A stretch of DNA of 15,198 bases from Pseudomonadota bacterium (lineage in GTDB: Bacteria > Pseudomonadota > Alphaproteobacteria > Azospirillales > Azospirillaceae). Location of the stretch: the NCBI GenBank assembly GCA_023416455.1, contig JAEZHQ010000513.1, positions 1-15,198 of the forward strand, written 5' to 3'. Positions 13,963 to 15,198 of the stretch are shown one piece after another; position 1 is the first letter of the stretch; each line of letters begins with the position of its first letter. The notes under the pieces are model-generated. The model saw only the letters and a list, made by a program, of their open reading frames with translations. It made no database searches and had not been told where the DNA came from. Position numbers and translations under genes: made by a program.

Positions 13963-14670
13963 ATGACGATCAGCACTCCGTCCCGGGCGCGGCGGACACG
14001 GAAGACACGGGCGGAGACTTCCGAGAGCATTCGCCAGGCGCTTTTTCTCGCCGCCGCCGTGGTGGTCGGGAAGCACGGCTACGCCAACGCCTCCATCAGC
14101 AAGATCACCGAGGCGGCGGAAGTGGCCCACGGCACCTTCTACAACTATTTCGAATCGCGCCAGGACCTGTTCGAGCAGCTGCTGCCGGCGCTGGGCGAGA
14201 TGCTGCTGACGCATGTGACCGGCCGCGTCGCCTCCCACCGCAGCGCGCCCGACCGGGAGGAGGCCCGGCTCCACGCCTGGTTCGACTTCCTGGAGGAGCA
14301 TCCGGAGTTCTACCGGATCCTGAACGAGGGCGAGGTCTTCGTCCCCGAGGTCTTCCGCCAGCATGTCGAGCGGTTCGGCTCCGGCTACCTGCGCTCGCTG
14401 CGCCGGGCCAGGGAGCGCGGCGAGCTGAACGACTTTTCCGACGAGGAGCTGGAGCCGGTCGCCTACATCCTGCTTGCCGCCCGCGCCTACCTGACGATCC
14501 GGTACGGCCGCGCCGACGGCAAGGCGGTGCCGGTGCCCGACACCGTCTTCAGCGCCTACATGAAGCTGCTCCGCCACGGGCTGTTCGCCGAGGGTGCCGC
14601 GGACGGCGCGGACGGCGGCGCCGCGGGGGCGGACGGCCCGCCCGCCGATCCGCCGGCGGAGGGCCGCTGA
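13963..14670 (+). CDS. TetR/AcrR-family transcriptional regulator
   Basis: This 235-residue DNA-binding repressor-type protein starts at ATG 13963, with AAAAGG ten bases upstream. A basic N-terminal tail (RARRTRKTR, 8-16) leads into the TetR helix-turn-helix domain (about 22-70). Its recognition part ISKITEAAEVAHGTFYNYF (45-63) is highly typical. The ligand domain (about 75-205) includes HPEFYRILNEGEVFVPEVF (113-131), a pattern seen in TetR proteins near fatty-acyl and CoA-pathway genes. The C-terminal 25 residues are low-complexity Gly/Ala/Asp/Pro. Regulators of this kind often respond to acyl-CoA or the free substrate; that is inference here. The nearest palindromic operator candidate is at the livM promoter (2376-2400), about 11.5 kb upstream. 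No similar palindrome lies directly before its own gene. The next gene follows its stop codon after one base. Confidence 0.93.
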   Translation: MTISTPSRARRTRKTRAETSESIRQALFLAAAVVVGKHGYANASISKITEAAEVAHGTFYNYFESRQDLFEQLLPALGEMLLTHVTGRVASHRSAPDREEARLHAWFDFLEEHPEFYRILNEGEVFVPEVFRQHVERFGSGYLRSLRRARERGELNDFSDEELEPVAYILLAARAYLTIRYGRADGKAVPVPDTVFSAYMKLLRHGLFAEGAADGADGGAAGADGPPADPPAEGR

Positions 14671-14671
14671 G

Positions 14672-15198
14672 GTGGCCCGCGCCGTCGTCAGCGGGGTCCA
14701 CGCCACCCCGGCGGGCGCCCTGCCCGGGGAGAGCTGCCTGTCCCTCCACGCCGCGGCCGCAACCGCCGCGGCGGCCGATGCCGGGCTCGCCCTGGGCGAG
14801 GTCGACGGGGTGCTGTGCGCCTATTCCTTCACCGAGCCCCACCTGATGCTCAGCTCGGTGTTCTGCGAATACATGGGGCTCCGGCCGGCCTTCAGCAGCG
14901 CCATCCAGGCCGGCGGCGCCACCGCCTGCATCATGCTGGCCCACGCGGTCGCCCTGGTGCGCGCCGGCATGTGCCGGCACGTGCTGCTGGTCACCGGCGA
15001 CAACCGGCTGACCGGGATGCCCCCGGGCGGCGCCGTCGCCGCCCTCGCCGCGGTCGGCCACCCCCAGTTCGAGCGGCCCCACGGCATCAGCGTGCCGGCG
15101 GCCTACGCGCTGGTGGCGCGGCGCTACATGCACGAATACGGGGTGACGCCCGAGGCGCTGGCCGCGGTCGCGGTGACCGCGCGCGCCCACGCCGCGCG
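14672..15198 (+). CDS. Second thiolase-superfamily protein, 3'-truncated by window edge
   Basis: The frame runs open from GTG 14672, one base after the TetR stop, to the window end, giving 175 residues. GGAGGG about ten bases upstream serves as ribosome site; no in-frame ATG gives a fuller N-terminus. It aligns by eye with the first thiolase-like protein: VVSGVHATPAGALPG at the start, AIQAGGATACIMLAHAV (78-94) at the nucleophile elbow, HVLLVTGDNRLTG (103-115) and RYMHEYGVTPEALAAVAV (151-168). The last block matches RHMHEYGTTEEQLAAIAV of the first. Here C86 lies a few residues beyond the Gly-Gly, but the classical Cys position again seems unoccupied. The two proteins are clearly diverged, so they probably act on different intermediates or form a heteromer. 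A DUF35 gene may follow beyond the window. The C-terminal catalytic His/Cys region is not visible. Confidence 0.82.
   Translation, partial: MARAVVSGVHATPAGALPGESCLSLHAAAATAAAADAGLALGEVDGVLCAYSFTEPHLMLSSVFCEYMGLRPAFSSAIQAGGATACIMLAHAVALVRAGMCRHVLLVTGDNRLTGMPPGGAVAALAAVGHPQFERPHGISVPAAYALVARRYMHEYGVTPEALAAVAVTARAHAA

Noticed and set aside
14580..14670. Possible frameshift or foreign tail at the low-complexity C-terminus of the TetR protein
   Set aside because: The frame is continuous to a normal stop one base before the next gene. Gly/Ala/Asp-rich tails are common in very GC-rich genomes.

Overview
The window is very GC-rich DNA from what is probably an alphaproteobacterium of the Azospirillum/Rhodospirillales type. 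That placement rests on the composition, the strong third-position G/C bias and the gene repertoire; no 16S or other marker gene is present. Every gene I accept lies on the + strand. I see no tRNA, rRNA, insertion sequence, CRISPR array or phage gene.

Layout. (1) Bases 1-582 hold the 3' part of a class I SAM-dependent methyltransferase with visibly lower GC than the rest. It closes in a hairpin that overlaps its stop codon. (2) A 356-base intergenic stretch (583-938) with a weak promoter/operator candidate leads to an iron-alcohol-dehydrogenase-fold reductase (939-2192), in which one metal-ligand Asp is replaced by Arg. (3) A 231-base intergenic region (2193-2423) carries a plausible promoter overlaid by a palindrome and repeated TATGACT heptamers. 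(4) A long, tightly packed gene run follows: livM, livG, livF, thiolase-like, DUF35 protein, acyl-CoA synthetase 1, substrate-binding protein 1, livH, acyl-CoA synthetase 2 and MaoC hydratase (2424-12499). Several junctions overlap or are only 1-3 bases apart. (5) After a 153-base gap with a 13-bp tandem repeat come a second, different substrate-binding protein (12653-13858), a GC hairpin, a TetR-family regulator (13963-14670) and the start of a second thiolase-like gene that runs off the right edge.

How the genes may work together. The Liv/HAAT-type ABC transporter would import a small organic acid. The two AMP-forming ligases would convert it to a CoA thioester. The MaoC protein would hydrate an enoyl-CoA, and the thiolase-like protein with its DUF35 partner would cleave the C-C bond. 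The thiolase-like protein lacks a recognisable nucleophilic Cys and sits next to a DUF35 gene. A hydratase is present, but no 3-hydroxyacyl-CoA dehydrogenase is seen in the window. This combination fits aldolytic (retro-aldol) cleavage, as in the ChsH1/ChsH2/Ltp2 step of steroid side-chain breakdown, better than classical thiolysis. The substrate cannot be read from the sequence. The TetR protein is the obvious candidate regulator.

Most interesting points: the transporter genes are split by a CoA-cleavage module; two sets of binding protein, ligase and thiolase-like protein share one permease/ATPase set; and the livM promoter carries a heptamer-repeat operator candidate.
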